From Bradyrhizobium nivariense (GTDB lineage: Bacteria; Pseudomonadota; Alphaproteobacteria; Rhizobiales; Xanthobacteraceae), in NCBI RefSeq assembly GCF_029846715.1, contig NZ_JARVWW010000018.1, positions 1 through 64,000 of the forward strand: 64,000 nucleotides of DNA, written 5' to 3'. Under the pieces are notes generated by a model. The model made no database searches, was not told the origin of the DNA, and worked only from the letters and a program-made list of their open reading frames with translations. Below, in pieces: positions 7,869 to 16,549 of the stretch; positions within the stretch are counted from its first letter, which is position 1, and every line of letters begins with the position of its first letter. A program made the position numbers and the translations under genes.

Positions 7869-8375
7869 ATGAACGACGAAAGCGCTAGCCATGCTCTCGT
7901 AAGAGCGGGGGATTCTCCGCCCCCCGCTCTCACCGCTGAGCAGGTGCAGCAACGACGCGCTGATTATAACCGGCTGGTTCGCACCACGCGGCTTGCTAAC
8001 TTGGTGCTGGAGAGAGTTGATTTCAAAATCTCTCCCGAAGCGCTCGGCATAAAAACATCGTTGCTCAATCGCAATATCGGCGCGACCACCAAGGTCATGG
8101 CTTATGGCCATGACGATGGCACCTGTATGGCGAACGTGATTTGGGAAGTGATTCTGAAGTTTAAGACCAAAACGGTCGTAAAGTGCAACGCGTCATACAT
8201 TGTGAGCTATGAGGGAGTCAAAGACTGCTCTGATGAAGTTATAGAGCTGTTTCTGGAGCACGTTGGTAAGGTTGCCACTTACGCTTATTTCCGAGCGCTC
8301 TACGCTAACTTGGATTGGTCAGCGACGTTGAATTCACAGCCGTTACCGGTTCTTCAGCTTCAGCCGAAAATTTGA
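7869..8375 (+). CDS. SecB-like chaperone of the TAC operon
   Basis: The 168-residue protein has a SecB-like pattern in its C-terminal two thirds: alternating beta strands (MANVIWEVILKFKTKTVVKC, ASYIVSYEGV), then a helix YAYFRALYANLDW and a final PLPVLQLQP segment equivalent to the PYLRE...LPPL tail of SecB. The N-terminal 25 residues are disordered. The ATG follows the antitoxin stop with no gap, so it is translationally coupled. Known TAC chaperones bind the antitoxin tail and prevent its degradation; the same is proposed here. It is distinct from a housekeeping secB, which would not sit in this island context. Confidence 0.72.
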   Translation: MNDESASHALVRAGDSPPPALTAEQVQQRRADYNRLVRTTRLANLVLERVDFKISPEALGIKTSLLNRNIGATTKVMAYGHDDGTCMANVIWEVILKFKTKTVVKCNASYIVSYEGVKDCSDEVIELFLEHVGKVATYAYFRALYANLDWSATLNSQPLPVLQLQPKI

Positions 8376-8579
8376 CTGGCCTACTTTGAATCCCGAGTGG
8401 CCTATTTCGGCCAGTACCCTTGAATAGAGACGCAATGTCTCTGAGGGGGCATTTGCAGACATGGCGCGGAGCCAGAAAAAGTCCGGATCACAACGAGAGC
8501 AAAAACGTGAGGGGATGGCCGAGACCCACAACGGACGCCGCTACAGCTTGCTCCGCTTGTTCAGTTTGCGGACACAGTG

Positions 8580-9248
8580 TTAGATTCGGCCCAATACGCG
8601 CTGTACTTGGACGGCAGACCATTTGCTCTTTCGCGGTGTGAGAATCCCTGCCTCGTTCAACCCGTCGGCAATGGCTCTCAGACTCGTTTTGCCGGCCGCC
8701 TGTAGCTCCCTGATGATCGGCGCCAAGTCTGAAGCCCTCGCGTTAGCCCGCGCCTGGAGAGTCTCTGTGGCCATTTCCCGCGCCTTCTTGCTCGGAACGA
8801 CACCCCGATCACCGCCGAGCTTAGTCCCTCGCCTTTTGGCGGCCGCCAGCGCGTCCTTTGTACGCTTGCTGATCATGCGGCGCTCTTCTTCAGCGACCAT
8901 TGCCATGATACCCACGGTCAGCCTGTTGGCGTTCGGCATATCGGCCGCCACGAAGTCGACGCCTGCTTTCTCAAGGCCAAGCAGAAAGTGGGCGTCGCGG
9001 GACAGCCGGTCCAGTTTGGCAATGACCAGCTTGGCACCATAGATCCTGCACGCCTTGATAGCCTCATCCAGCTTGGGGCGATCGATGCGCTTGCCGCTTT
9101 CGACCTCGACGAACTCCTTCACCAGCGACCAGTTGCCGCCGTTCAGGTATTCAGCCACGCCATTGCGCTGTGCCTCGATGCCCAAGCCCGATTTGCCCTG
9201 GCGGTCGGTCGAAACGCGGAGATAGCTGATCCATTTTCCGTCTGCCAC
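8580..9248 (-). CDS. Serine recombinase (resolvase/invertase family)
   Basis: The 222-residue protein has the resolvase N-terminal catalytic domain (about 5-140): YLRVSTDRQG with nucleophile Ser13, the AKLDRLSRD segment, and EERRMISKRTKDALAAAK at the start of the long helix. A C-terminal recombinase/HTH region (about 150-222, ending SAVQVQRVLGRI) would bind DNA. It starts at GTG with GAGGG upstream. It is convergent with the TAC operon and has no obvious inverted target nearby, so whether it inverts a segment of this island, resolves a transposon or came with an earlier insertion is unclear. Confidence 0.88.
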   Translation of the reverse strand: MADGKWISYLRVSTDRQGKSGLGIEAQRNGVAEYLNGGNWSLVKEFVEVESGKRIDRPKLDEAIKACRIYGAKLVIAKLDRLSRDAHFLLGLEKAGVDFVAADMPNANRLTVGIMAMVAEEERRMISKRTKDALAAAKRRGTKLGGDRGVVPSKKAREMATETLQARANARASDLAPIIRELQAAGKTSLRAIADGLNEAGILTPRKSKWSAVQVQRVLGRI

Positions 9249-9310
9249 GCCACCCTCACAAATCAGTCAACCTTCATTGATTGATTTGTAACAGCTCGAC
9301 GCCAGTTTGC

Positions 9311-9335
9311 AAGCCCCGACGAGGGGCTTCTTTTA
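9311..9335. terminator. Hairpin terminator between the serine recombinase and hsdR
   Basis: A perfect 7-bp stem AAGCCCC/GGGGCTT with a 5-base loop is followed on the plus strand by CTTTTA. It lies 16 bases beyond the hsdR stop, so it could end the minus-strand hsd transcript, although the T-run is on the plus side. Confidence 0.55.
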
Positions 9336-9350
9336 CGACCACTTCAGGCA

Positions 9351-12300
9351 CTACAGCGCCCAACTCGCAGACAAGGCCTCCGCCTGCCGAAGGACAGTCT
9401 GAACAGCCGCATCCTGCAAGTCCGGCGGGTAACCGTGCTTGCGCAGGATTCGCTTCACTAAAACGCGCATTCTCGCCCGCGCGCTTTCGCGGTGAGACCA
9501 ATCCACACTGGCGCTGCCCTTCAGGCTCACAAGGAGTTCGTGAGCGATCAGTTTCAGTGCCTCATTCCCCATCAATTCGACCGCACTTTCGCTTTCCGCC
9601 AGTGCGTCATAGAACGCAATTTCGTCTTGAGACAATCCTTCGTCTTCACCGCGCTTGCGGGCGGCCCGAACCTCCTTCGCGAGCGCAATCAGTTCCTGCA
9701 TGACCTCGACCGTGCTGATCGCGTTTGTGTGGTAGCGCGCGATGGCGCTTTCCAATCGTTCAGAAAAGCGTTTGGTCTCGACTACATTGGTTTTGCTTCG
9801 GGATCGGATTTCGTCATTGAGGAGCTTGCGCAGCGCTTCAAGGCCCAGGTTCTTCTTTTCAAGCTGCTGAACCTCCGCCAGGAACTCGTCGGACAAGATC
9901 GATATATCTGGCGTCGTAACGCCCGCTGCGGCGAGTATGTCAACGATCTCGGTTGAAACGACTGCCCGGTCCAAAATCTGCTGAATTGCAAAATCGCGCG
10001 CTCCGCCGTTGCCGCCCGCGCTGTCGACGGATTTCACAAGCGCGGCGCGAACTGTTTGGAAGAAACCGACCTCATCTCGAATATCGCGCGCCTCGTCGCT
10101 GGCCGACGCCAACGCAAATGCCTTAGTTAGCGCAAGCACGGCATCCTGATAGCGGCGATTTTCCAGCCGTTTGCCATCCTCACTCATTTGCTGCGCCGCG
10201 GCTGCGTGCTGGTGGTCCAGGATCCACTCGATAGCCTCGGCGAGCACCACCAACCGTTGATGTGGTGTGCCATCAAGGCCGCGTGCGTAGTCGAAGCCAT
10301 GATAAATCGCCTTTACGACCTCATATTTCTCAATAAGCACCGCGATTGCTTCGCTCTCTGGAATGCCTGCCTGTTGCCGATCCGAACCGGAGTACTGGCT
10401 CAAGGCGTTCTTCAGGTTTTGCGCGATGCCGATATAATCGACCACTAGGCCGGCAGGCTTATCGCGAAACACGCGGTTCACGCGGGCAATAGCTTGCATT
10501 AGCCCGTGGCCCCTCATCGGCTTGTCGATATACATCGTGTGCATAGACGGCGCGTCGAAGCCGGTCAGCCACATATCCCGCACGATGACGAGCTTTAGCC
10601 CGTCCTTGGGGTCTTTCGCTCGCTTTGCCAAAAGATCCCGCCGCGCCTTGGTCCCGATGTGCGGCTGCCAGCCTTGGGGATCCGCTGCGGAACCCGTCAT
10701 CACCACTTTGATAGTGCCGGCGTCATCATCGCCGCTATGCCATTCCGGCCGCAGCGCAACGATTTGGTCGTAAAGCGCAACGCAGATGCGGCGGCTCATG
10801 CAAACCACCATCGCCTTGCCTTCCATAGCGGCGACGCGATCCTCGAAGTGCCTCACTAGATCAGCGGCGACCATTTCAACCCTCTTCTTCGACCCAACTA
10901 GTGCCTCAACTGTCGCCCATTTTCGCTTGATACGCTCTTGTTCGGTCGTTGCCTCGTCTTCCGTTAGTACATCGATTTCAGAATCGATCTTCGGCTTTTC
11001 CTCTTCAAGAAGCTCAATGCGAGCGAGGCGGCTTTCGTAGTAGATCGGGACAGTGGCACCATCCTCAACCGCCCGGCTGATGTCGTAAACGTCGATATAC
11101 TCGCCGAATATGGCGGGTGTGTTTACGTCGTCTGTTTCGATGGGCGTCCCCGTGAATCCGATGAAAGATGCGTTCGGCAAGGCATCGCGCAGATACTTCG
11201 CGAAGCCATAAGCGATTTCTCCGGTCTTTTGTTCAATCCGCGCCCGAAAACCGTATTGGCTACGGTGCGCCTCGTCGGCTATCACGACGATGTTCCGGCG
11301 GTCGGAAAGCATCGGGTATTTGGATTCACCGGTCGCCGGCGAAAACTTCTGAATGGTCGTAAAAATCACACCGCCGGAGGCACGGTTCAGCGCCGTTTGC
11401 AGATCGTCGCGGCTGTCCGCCTGGATGGGCGACTGTCGGATCAGATCGCGACACATCGAAAAAGTTCCGAAAAGCTGGTCGTCCAGATCGTTGCGGTCGG
11501 TGATGACCACGATCGTCGGATTTTCAAGCTCAGGGCGGCGAACGAGCTGCCCAGCATAGAACGCCATCAAGAGGCTCTTGCCCGAACCCTGCGTGTGCCA
11601 AATCACGCCGACTTTCCGGTCGCCTTGCGGAGCGGAAGCCTCAACTGTTTTCTCGACTGCATGCCGCACTGCGTGGAACTGGTGGTAACCCGCGATGATC
11701 TTCGCGAGCCCCGAGCCAGTTTCGCCGAACACGGTGAAGTCGTGCAGCAGATCAAGCAAGCGGCGGCGGTCGAAGATGCCTTCGATCAGGATATTAAGTT
11801 CCGGCTGCCCCTTCGCAGCGATGACCGTTCCATCGGTCGTGCGCCAGGGCATGAACCGCTCTTTATCGGCGGTCAGGGAGCCGACCCGCGCGGTAATGCC
11901 ATCCGAGGTTACTAGGACCGCGTTCGTCCGAAAGAGCGAGGGTATCTGCGTTTTGTAAGTCTGGAGCTGGTTGTGCGCTCCGGAAAGCGTGGCGTTTTCA
12001 CCGCCAGGAGCTTTTAGTTCAATTATGCCAAGTGGTAACCCGTTAACGAACACCACGATATCCGGCCGCCTATTGATGCCGGCCTCGATCACCGTAAACT
12101 GGCCTGTCGCGAGCCAATCGTTGGCGGCCAGGTTTTCGAAATCGACTAAACGAACCTTGTCGCCTCGGATGGTGCCGTCGTCACTGTAAAATTCGACATC
12201 GACGCCTTCAACCAGCAGCCTATGCAAGCGACGGTTTTCTTCGACGAGCGAGGGCATCTCCGTCGCGAGCACCTTTCTTAAGGCATCCCCTCGCGCGTCA

Positions 12301-12491
12301 GCAGGGATCGCCGGATTCAGCTTTTCGATCGCTGCGAGGAGCCGTTTGGCGAGCACCACATCGGCGTAGGCCTCCCGCTCGGGCACCTTTCCATCCGGCC
12401 CAATCTCGGCATCGGTTGAAATCGCGTAGCCAAGGCCAGCGAGGTGATCAAGCACTACCTGTTCAACGGCGGCTTCGGATAGGTAGGCCAT
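9351..12491 (-). CDS. hsdR: Type I restriction enzyme R subunit (endonuclease/translocase)
   Basis: The 1046-residue protein carries the HsdR layout: an N-terminal PD-(D/E)xK nuclease core (Asp144 in RRPDIVVF, Glu158-Leu-Lys160), then a superfamily 2 helicase motor with Walker A at about 301-306 (QGSGKS), DEAH at 406-409 (ADEAHRSQYG), FTGTP and the later motif around ARVNRVFRDKPAG. The C-terminal helical region binds the methylase complex. It translocates DNA and cuts at distance from unmethylated sites chosen by HsdS. It is the last gene of the hsdM-hsdS-SIR2-hsdR operon, starting 60 bases after the SIR2 gene stop. Length and motifs are those of a complete subunit. Confidence 0.95.
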   Translation of the reverse strand: MAYLSEAAVEQVVLDHLAGLGYAISTDAEIGPDGKVPEREAYADVVLAKRLLAAIEKLNPAIPADARGDALRKVLATEMPSLVEENRRLHRLLVEGVDVEFYSDDGTIRGDKVRLVDFENLAANDWLATGQFTVIEAGINRRPDIVVFVNGLPLGIIELKAPGGENATLSGAHNQLQTYKTQIPSLFRTNAVLVTSDGITARVGSLTADKERFMPWRTTDGTVIAAKGQPELNILIEGIFDRRRLLDLLHDFTVFGETGSGLAKIIAGYHQFHAVRHAVEKTVEASAPQGDRKVGVIWHTQGSGKSLLMAFYAGQLVRRPELENPTIVVITDRNDLDDQLFGTFSMCRDLIRQSPIQADSRDDLQTALNRASGGVIFTTIQKFSPATGESKYPMLSDRRNIVVIADEAHRSQYGFRARIEQKTGEIAYGFAKYLRDALPNASFIGFTGTPIETDDVNTPAIFGEYIDVYDISRAVEDGATVPIYYESRLARIELLEEEKPKIDSEIDVLTEDEATTEQERIKRKWATVEALVGSKKRVEMVAADLVRHFEDRVAAMEGKAMVVCMSRRICVALYDQIVALRPEWHSGDDDAGTIKVVMTGSAADPQGWQPHIGTKARRDLLAKRAKDPKDGLKLVIVRDMWLTGFDAPSMHTMYIDKPMRGHGLMQAIARVNRVFRDKPAGLVVDYIGIAQNLKNALSQYSGSDRQQAGIPESEAIAVLIEKYEVVKAIYHGFDYARGLDGTPHQRLVVLAEAIEWILDHQHAAAAQQMSEDGKRLENRRYQDAVLALTKAFALASASDEARDIRDEVGFFQTVRAALVKSVDSAGGNGGARDFAIQQILDRAVVSTEIVDILAAAGVTTPDISILSDEFLAEVQQLEKKNLGLEALRKLLNDEIRSRSKTNVVETKRFSERLESAIARYHTNAISTVEVMQELIALAKEVRAARKRGEDEGLSQDEIAFYDALAESESAVELMGNEALKLIAHELLVSLKGSASVDWSHRESARARMRVLVKRILRKHGYPPDLQDAAVQTVLRQAEALSASWAL

Positions 12492-12551
12492 CAGGCGATC
12501 CTCCCAATGGGGCTTGAAATTGAGGATGCCCTAACCGCTAGTGACATCTTC

Positions 12552-13577
12552 TTAGTCATGAAAGCCTCCTTCCAAGAGCGAGATAAGCAGGTCCTCAATC
12601 GCTTGGTCAGGGTCTTCGGGCGGATACCAAATGGGATGAATGTCGGCTTGCCCGAGCTCATTTCGCCGGGCTTCACGATCAGTTCCTTCATTCAATGGAA
12701 GGAAAGCAAAATGCCTGGGTGTCTCGACGACAGCTGCCTGCTTTATCTCACGAAGTGCACGAACAGTTCTGTCGACCGACAGGCTGCATCCAAGGAAAAG
12801 AAGACTGGTATTGGCAATCAACAGTTTGAAAAGTTCTCGATAGTTTCCGTCATCCCCATAACAAGCAGCGTATTCAGCGCCAGTGAGAATGCGGCCTTGT
12901 GCGCTATCCGCTTCACCGTGCAGCCGAAGAAGACAGTGCGGTTCGTCGGCCAACCTCCGAGGCGCCTCCGTCAGCCGTCTCCCTGCGAACTCGCCTTTGA
13001 GGCGGCAATCGGAAGCTTCATAGACGCGATTCAGGACGTAGTCGAAATTCGTTGTTAAGCAGCCCCGCGTGAACATGAGCGGAAGCAACTGCACCGGCCC
13101 CTTCAGCGTCTTGATGCGAGAACCAAAAGCATTCTGCATCGCTTCCGCAAAGACATCGGGCCCCATCCGGTCAAGCAATAGCTGCGCGGCATCCTCATAT
13201 CGGTAAGCTACCAAGTCCGCTCGCACCTGATCGACAACGGTCGGAAAGTCGACTGTGAGACTTTCAAGGAATGCTCCCCACAATGGAAAACCGGTTGGCC
13301 GAGAAAGACCCGCACCGACGAACGGAATAACGCTTTGGCGGTCAAGCTGCGTATGCAACCTGTTGAACCTATCAAGACAGCCAAAACGCTCAAGGAAATC
13401 GCGAGCACGATCCTTGGCATTCTGCTTCTGGCTGGCAACCCAGTCTAGGAAATGCGCCCCGTAGTCATGTGGTGCCATTGTCTGAAAGACATCAGCAGGC
13501 GGCCATTCAAACGTGCGGACTTTGACGAACCCTTCATCATTGAGTTCTTCGACGAAGCGCTGGCGAAAATAATCCAC
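12552..13577 (-). CDS. SIR2-domain protein embedded in the type I RM operon
   Basis: The 341-residue protein has the SIR2-like NAD-binding core of bacterial defence proteins: IPFVGAGLSRPTGFPLW (GAG at 88-90), TTNFDY with Asn177 and Asp179, LRLHGEAD with His220, and LLFLGCSL at about 259-266. These correspond to the residues used for NAD hydrolysis in defence SIR2 proteins such as ThsA. There is no signal peptide or membrane segment. It starts at GTG with a GGAGG ribosome-binding site lying inside the end of hsdS, 12 bases after its stop, and precedes hsdR by 60 bases, so it belongs to the hsd transcript. A backup abortive NADase role is inference. Confidence 0.85.
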   Translation of the reverse strand: MDYFRQRFVEELNDEGFVKVRTFEWPPADVFQTMAPHDYGAHFLDWVASQKQNAKDRARDFLERFGCLDRFNRLHTQLDRQSVIPFVGAGLSRPTGFPLWGAFLESLTVDFPTVVDQVRADLVAYRYEDAAQLLLDRMGPDVFAEAMQNAFGSRIKTLKGPVQLLPLMFTRGCLTTNFDYVLNRVYEASDCRLKGEFAGRRLTEAPRRLADEPHCLLRLHGEADSAQGRILTGAEYAACYGDDGNYRELFKLLIANTSLLFLGCSLSVDRTVRALREIKQAAVVETPRHFAFLPLNEGTDREARRNELGQADIHPIWYPPEDPDQAIEDLLISLLEGGFHD

Positions 13578-13589
13578 GCGACGCCTCCG

Positions 13590-14873
13590 TCAAACGAACG
13601 GCTTCGCGTCACCGACGCGAACTTCGCCCGACATAAGCTTCGGAAGCAGAAAGTCGCGAGTGGCGGCGAGAGCACGGTTTTCCTTTTCATTAGATACCAT
13701 TCGATCAAACAACGGCCTTGCAGTGTCGTCGAAGACCCGAAGCAGATCAGGTGTGGCGAAGGTCACTTCGATCGGCCGAAAGTTTGCCTTGCTGATTTCC
13801 TGGAAGGTCGATCCGTTGGCGTTCTGATGAACGGTCTCCATGTTGGCCTGCGTCCAGAGCCAAACGAACACGTCAGACAGGCGCTTTCTGCACATCATCG
13901 CAATGAACCCCTGATTCACTGCGACCGGTGTCTGAGCAATCGCCATATAGCCGATCGGTGCTCGTGAAGAGAGCAGCACGGTCCCAACCGGAAGCAAGCC
14001 GGAACCAATCTGCGAAAGGCCGGCCTTTGTAATTTGGCGCTCCGTACTGAGCAGAACCGGTGTGCTCAATGAGGAGAGGTCTTTGGGTGTAGCCCATGAG
14101 ATATCACCGCCCCAAAAAGCAGCGTCCTTCGTGCTAGGCGTTGCCCCCCCGACTACCTCAACTTCTTGTCCTATCGTGGAAGTGATCCACCCATCCGGCT
14201 TTCCTTTGTCATCGAGGCGGTCGGGGAAGAGGGGCCAGATATCCGCCGCGAGGTAAGGTGCGCGGCCCTCCAACTTGGCGCGGGTCGGACCGAAATCGAC
14301 GAACCAGTCCTTGAAGATCGCCCGCGCGGCCGCTTCCAGCGTCTCGTTCATTCGCCGGTTCAACTCGATCTTGTCATTTAGCGCTCCGAGAACTCCGAGG
14401 ATGCGATCTTGCTCCTCGATTGGCGGAAGTCGGAATCGGATTTTGCGCGCAGATCCAACGTTGAAATGCTGCTGCACGGCGCCGACAGTGTAAGCGTCAA
14501 TGTGATGAGCGGCCGACGAGTTGACTACGAATGAGATGAAAGATGGTCGGACCCTCGGGGTTGCCCGGACCACCACAACATCTGAACAGTTTGCTTCTGG
14601 CAGCCAGTCCGGGATTACAGCGCATGACCCGGGCTTGCCCGTGCGAACGATCACAATATCGCCGGGCTTGAGGGCTGATTTTCTTAGTCGTAAGTGGAAT
14701 TCACGAGAAATCTGCTTCAGGTCGTTGGTGTTGATAATAAATGGTTCGACGTTCAGTGAACGAAGAAATGGTACGCCTGTTTCCACATACTGGTCTGCCA
14801 TTGGCCCAACGTGGCCAACCGTTACGTCCGTTGCTACCTGCTCAAGGGTCACATCTTCCCAAAGTTCGCTCAC
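13590..14873 (-). CDS. hsdS: Type I restriction-modification specificity subunit
   Basis: The 427-residue protein shows the two-TRD architecture: a first target recognition domain at about 1-160, a conserved helical spacer (about 155-205, EEQDRILGVLGALNDKIELN and KDWFVDFGP), a second target recognition domain at about 225-375 (GWITSTIGQEVEVVGGATPSTK) and a C-terminal conserved helix (LAATRDFLLPKLMSGE). It recognises a bipartite DNA site for HsdM methylation and HsdR restriction; the site cannot be read from sequence. It starts at GTG overlapping the hsdM stop (GTGA), so translation is coupled. It is full length and intact. Confidence 0.95.
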   Translation of the reverse strand: MSELWEDVTLEQVATDVTVGHVGPMADQYVETGVPFLRSLNVEPFIINTNDLKQISREFHLRLRKSALKPGDIVIVRTGKPGSCAVIPDWLPEANCSDVVVVRATPRVRPSFISFVVNSSAAHHIDAYTVGAVQQHFNVGSARKIRFRLPPIEEQDRILGVLGALNDKIELNRRMNETLEAAARAIFKDWFVDFGPTRAKLEGRAPYLAADIWPLFPDRLDDKGKPDGWITSTIGQEVEVVGGATPSTKDAAFWGGDISWATPKDLSSLSTPVLLSTERQITKAGLSQIGSGLLPVGTVLLSSRAPIGYMAIAQTPVAVNQGFIAMMCRKRLSDVFVWLWTQANMETVHQNANGSTFQEISKANFRPIEVTFATPDLLRVFDDTARPLFDRMVSNEKENRALAATRDFLLPKLMSGEVRVGDAKPFV

Positions 14874-16462
14874 GGCATGAGCCTTGCCAGCCTGTCAGAG
14901 ATTGCCGCACTGAGCGCATCAGATTCTACAAGCTGCATGTCAAGTCTTGTGCGCAAGGCCGCGAACCGCTCTGCAAATGGCGTTTCATCGTCTTCCACGT
15001 CAGCCGCGCCTACATACCGCCCTGGCGTAAGCACATAGCCGTGGCTTTTGATTTCATCCAAGCCTGCAGATTTGCAGAACCCGGGCACATCGGCATAGGC
15101 GCCTGCCTCGCCCTCGCCGCGCCAAGCGTGATAGGCGCGCGTGATCTTTTCGATGTCCGCGTCCGAGAACTCCTTCCGCGTGCGGTCCACCATATGACCT
15201 AGCTTCCGAGCGTCGATGAACAGGATCTCGCCCCGTCGATCGCGCAGCTTCGCATTGCGCGCGATACCGTTTGATTTGTCGCGGGCGAGGAACCAGAGGC
15301 ACACCGGAATTTGCGTCGAATAGAAAAGCTGGCCGGGCAGCGCAATCATGCAATCGACGACGCCGGATGTGCCGCCCACACCTTCGATTAGCGCGCGGCG
15401 GATTGTATCTTCACCGCTTTGAGTTGATGACATTGAGCCATTTGCCAAAACCACGCCGGCCGTGCCGCTTGGCGCAAGATGGTGCACGATATGCTGTATC
15501 CACGCAAAATTGGCGTTGCCAGCCGGGGGGACGCCGTAGTTCCAGCGTACGTCCTCGCGCAACCGATCGCCGCCCCAATCCGAGATATTGAAGGGCGGAT
15601 TCGCGAGAACGTAATCGGCCTTGAGATCGCGAAGCTCATCCTTGTGGAAGCTGCCTTCGCTGTTCCACTTGATCTCAGCATCAATGCCGCGCACCGCGAG
15701 ATTCATCTTGCAGAGCCGCCACGTCGTATAGTTCGACTCCTGCCCATAGATGGCTATATCGCCGATCCGGCCCTCGTGCTCCAACGCAAACTTTTCAGAC
15801 TGGACAAACATGCCACCCGACCCGCAGCACGGATCGTAGACACGCCCTTTGTAGGGCTCAATCATCTCGACCATCACGCGCACGACCGAGCGCGGGGTAT
15901 AGAACTCGCCGCCGCGCTTGCCCTCCGATCCAGCAAACTGGCCAAGGAAATATTCATAGACACGGCCGAGCACGTCGCGCGCCTCGCCCTTCTCCTGACC
16001 AAGGGCTATGCTGGAGACCAGATCGATAAGTTCGCCCAGCATCACCGCGTTGAGTGCGGGCCGGGCATAGTCCTTCGGCAGCACGCCCTTCAAGGTTTCA
16101 TTGCGCTTCTCGATAGCGATCATCGCCTCGTCGATCATCTTGCCGATCGAAGGTTGTTTCGCGTTCGCCTGAAGGTGCGACCAGCGGGCTTCCTTCGGCA
16201 CCCAGAAGACGTTCTCGGCGGAATATTCGTCTGGGTCCTCCGCACCGTCGGGATAATCCGTGAGCAACTGGGCACGCTTCGCCTCGAAGCTGTCGGAGAT
16301 GTGCTTAAGAAAAATCAGTCCGAGCGCAACGTGCTTGTAGTCGGACGGCTCCATGTTTCCGCGCAACTTGTCCGCAGCCCTGAAAAGATCTGCCTCGAAG
16401 CCAAGGTTGCCGCCGTTGCCATTCGTTTTGCGATCTTTGGCGGTTGAACCGTTTTCAGCCAT
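14870..16462 (-). CDS. hsdM: Type I restriction-modification methyltransferase subunit
   Basis: The 530-residue N6-adenine methyltransferase has an N-terminal HsdM helical domain (about 20-150), the SAM-binding motif I DPCCGSGGMF (about residue 210) and catalytic motif IV NPPFNISDWG (about 288). It methylates the site read by HsdS, protecting the host, and forms the M2S core to which HsdR binds. I chose the ATG at 16462, which has AAGGGACG upstream; a TTG 21 bases earlier is possible. It is the first gene of the minus-strand hsdM-hsdS-SIR2-hsdR operon. Confidence 0.95.
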   Translation of the reverse strand: MAENGSTAKDRKTNGNGGNLGFEADLFRAADKLRGNMEPSDYKHVALGLIFLKHISDSFEAKRAQLLTDYPDGAEDPDEYSAENVFWVPKEARWSHLQANAKQPSIGKMIDEAMIAIEKRNETLKGVLPKDYARPALNAVMLGELIDLVSSIALGQEKGEARDVLGRVYEYFLGQFAGSEGKRGGEFYTPRSVVRVMVEMIEPYKGRVYDPCCGSGGMFVQSEKFALEHEGRIGDIAIYGQESNYTTWRLCKMNLAVRGIDAEIKWNSEGSFHKDELRDLKADYVLANPPFNISDWGGDRLREDVRWNYGVPPAGNANFAWIQHIVHHLAPSGTAGVVLANGSMSSTQSGEDTIRRALIEGVGGTSGVVDCMIALPGQLFYSTQIPVCLWFLARDKSNGIARNAKLRDRRGEILFIDARKLGHMVDRTRKEFSDADIEKITRAYHAWRGEGEAGAYADVPGFCKSAGLDEIKSHGYVLTPGRYVGAADVEDDETPFAERFAALRTRLDMQLVESDALSAAISDRLARLMP

Positions 16463-16549
16463 CCAGCTTTCGTCCCTTTGCAAGCGTTAGGATTGAACAA
16501 ATCGAAATATCTTGGCTAACTTGATTCTACCCATTGGATTCAAACGATA

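Noticed and set aside
8376..8579. Small protein between TAC and the serine recombinase
   Set aside because: A 40-codon frame from 8461 exists but has no ribosome-binding site or recognisable pattern; CTGGCC/GGCCAG repeats nearby look like an IS-end remnant that I could not assign.
13590..14873. Phase-variable hsdS cassette with inverted copies
   Set aside because: Only one hsdS is seen and no inverted partial copies flank it.
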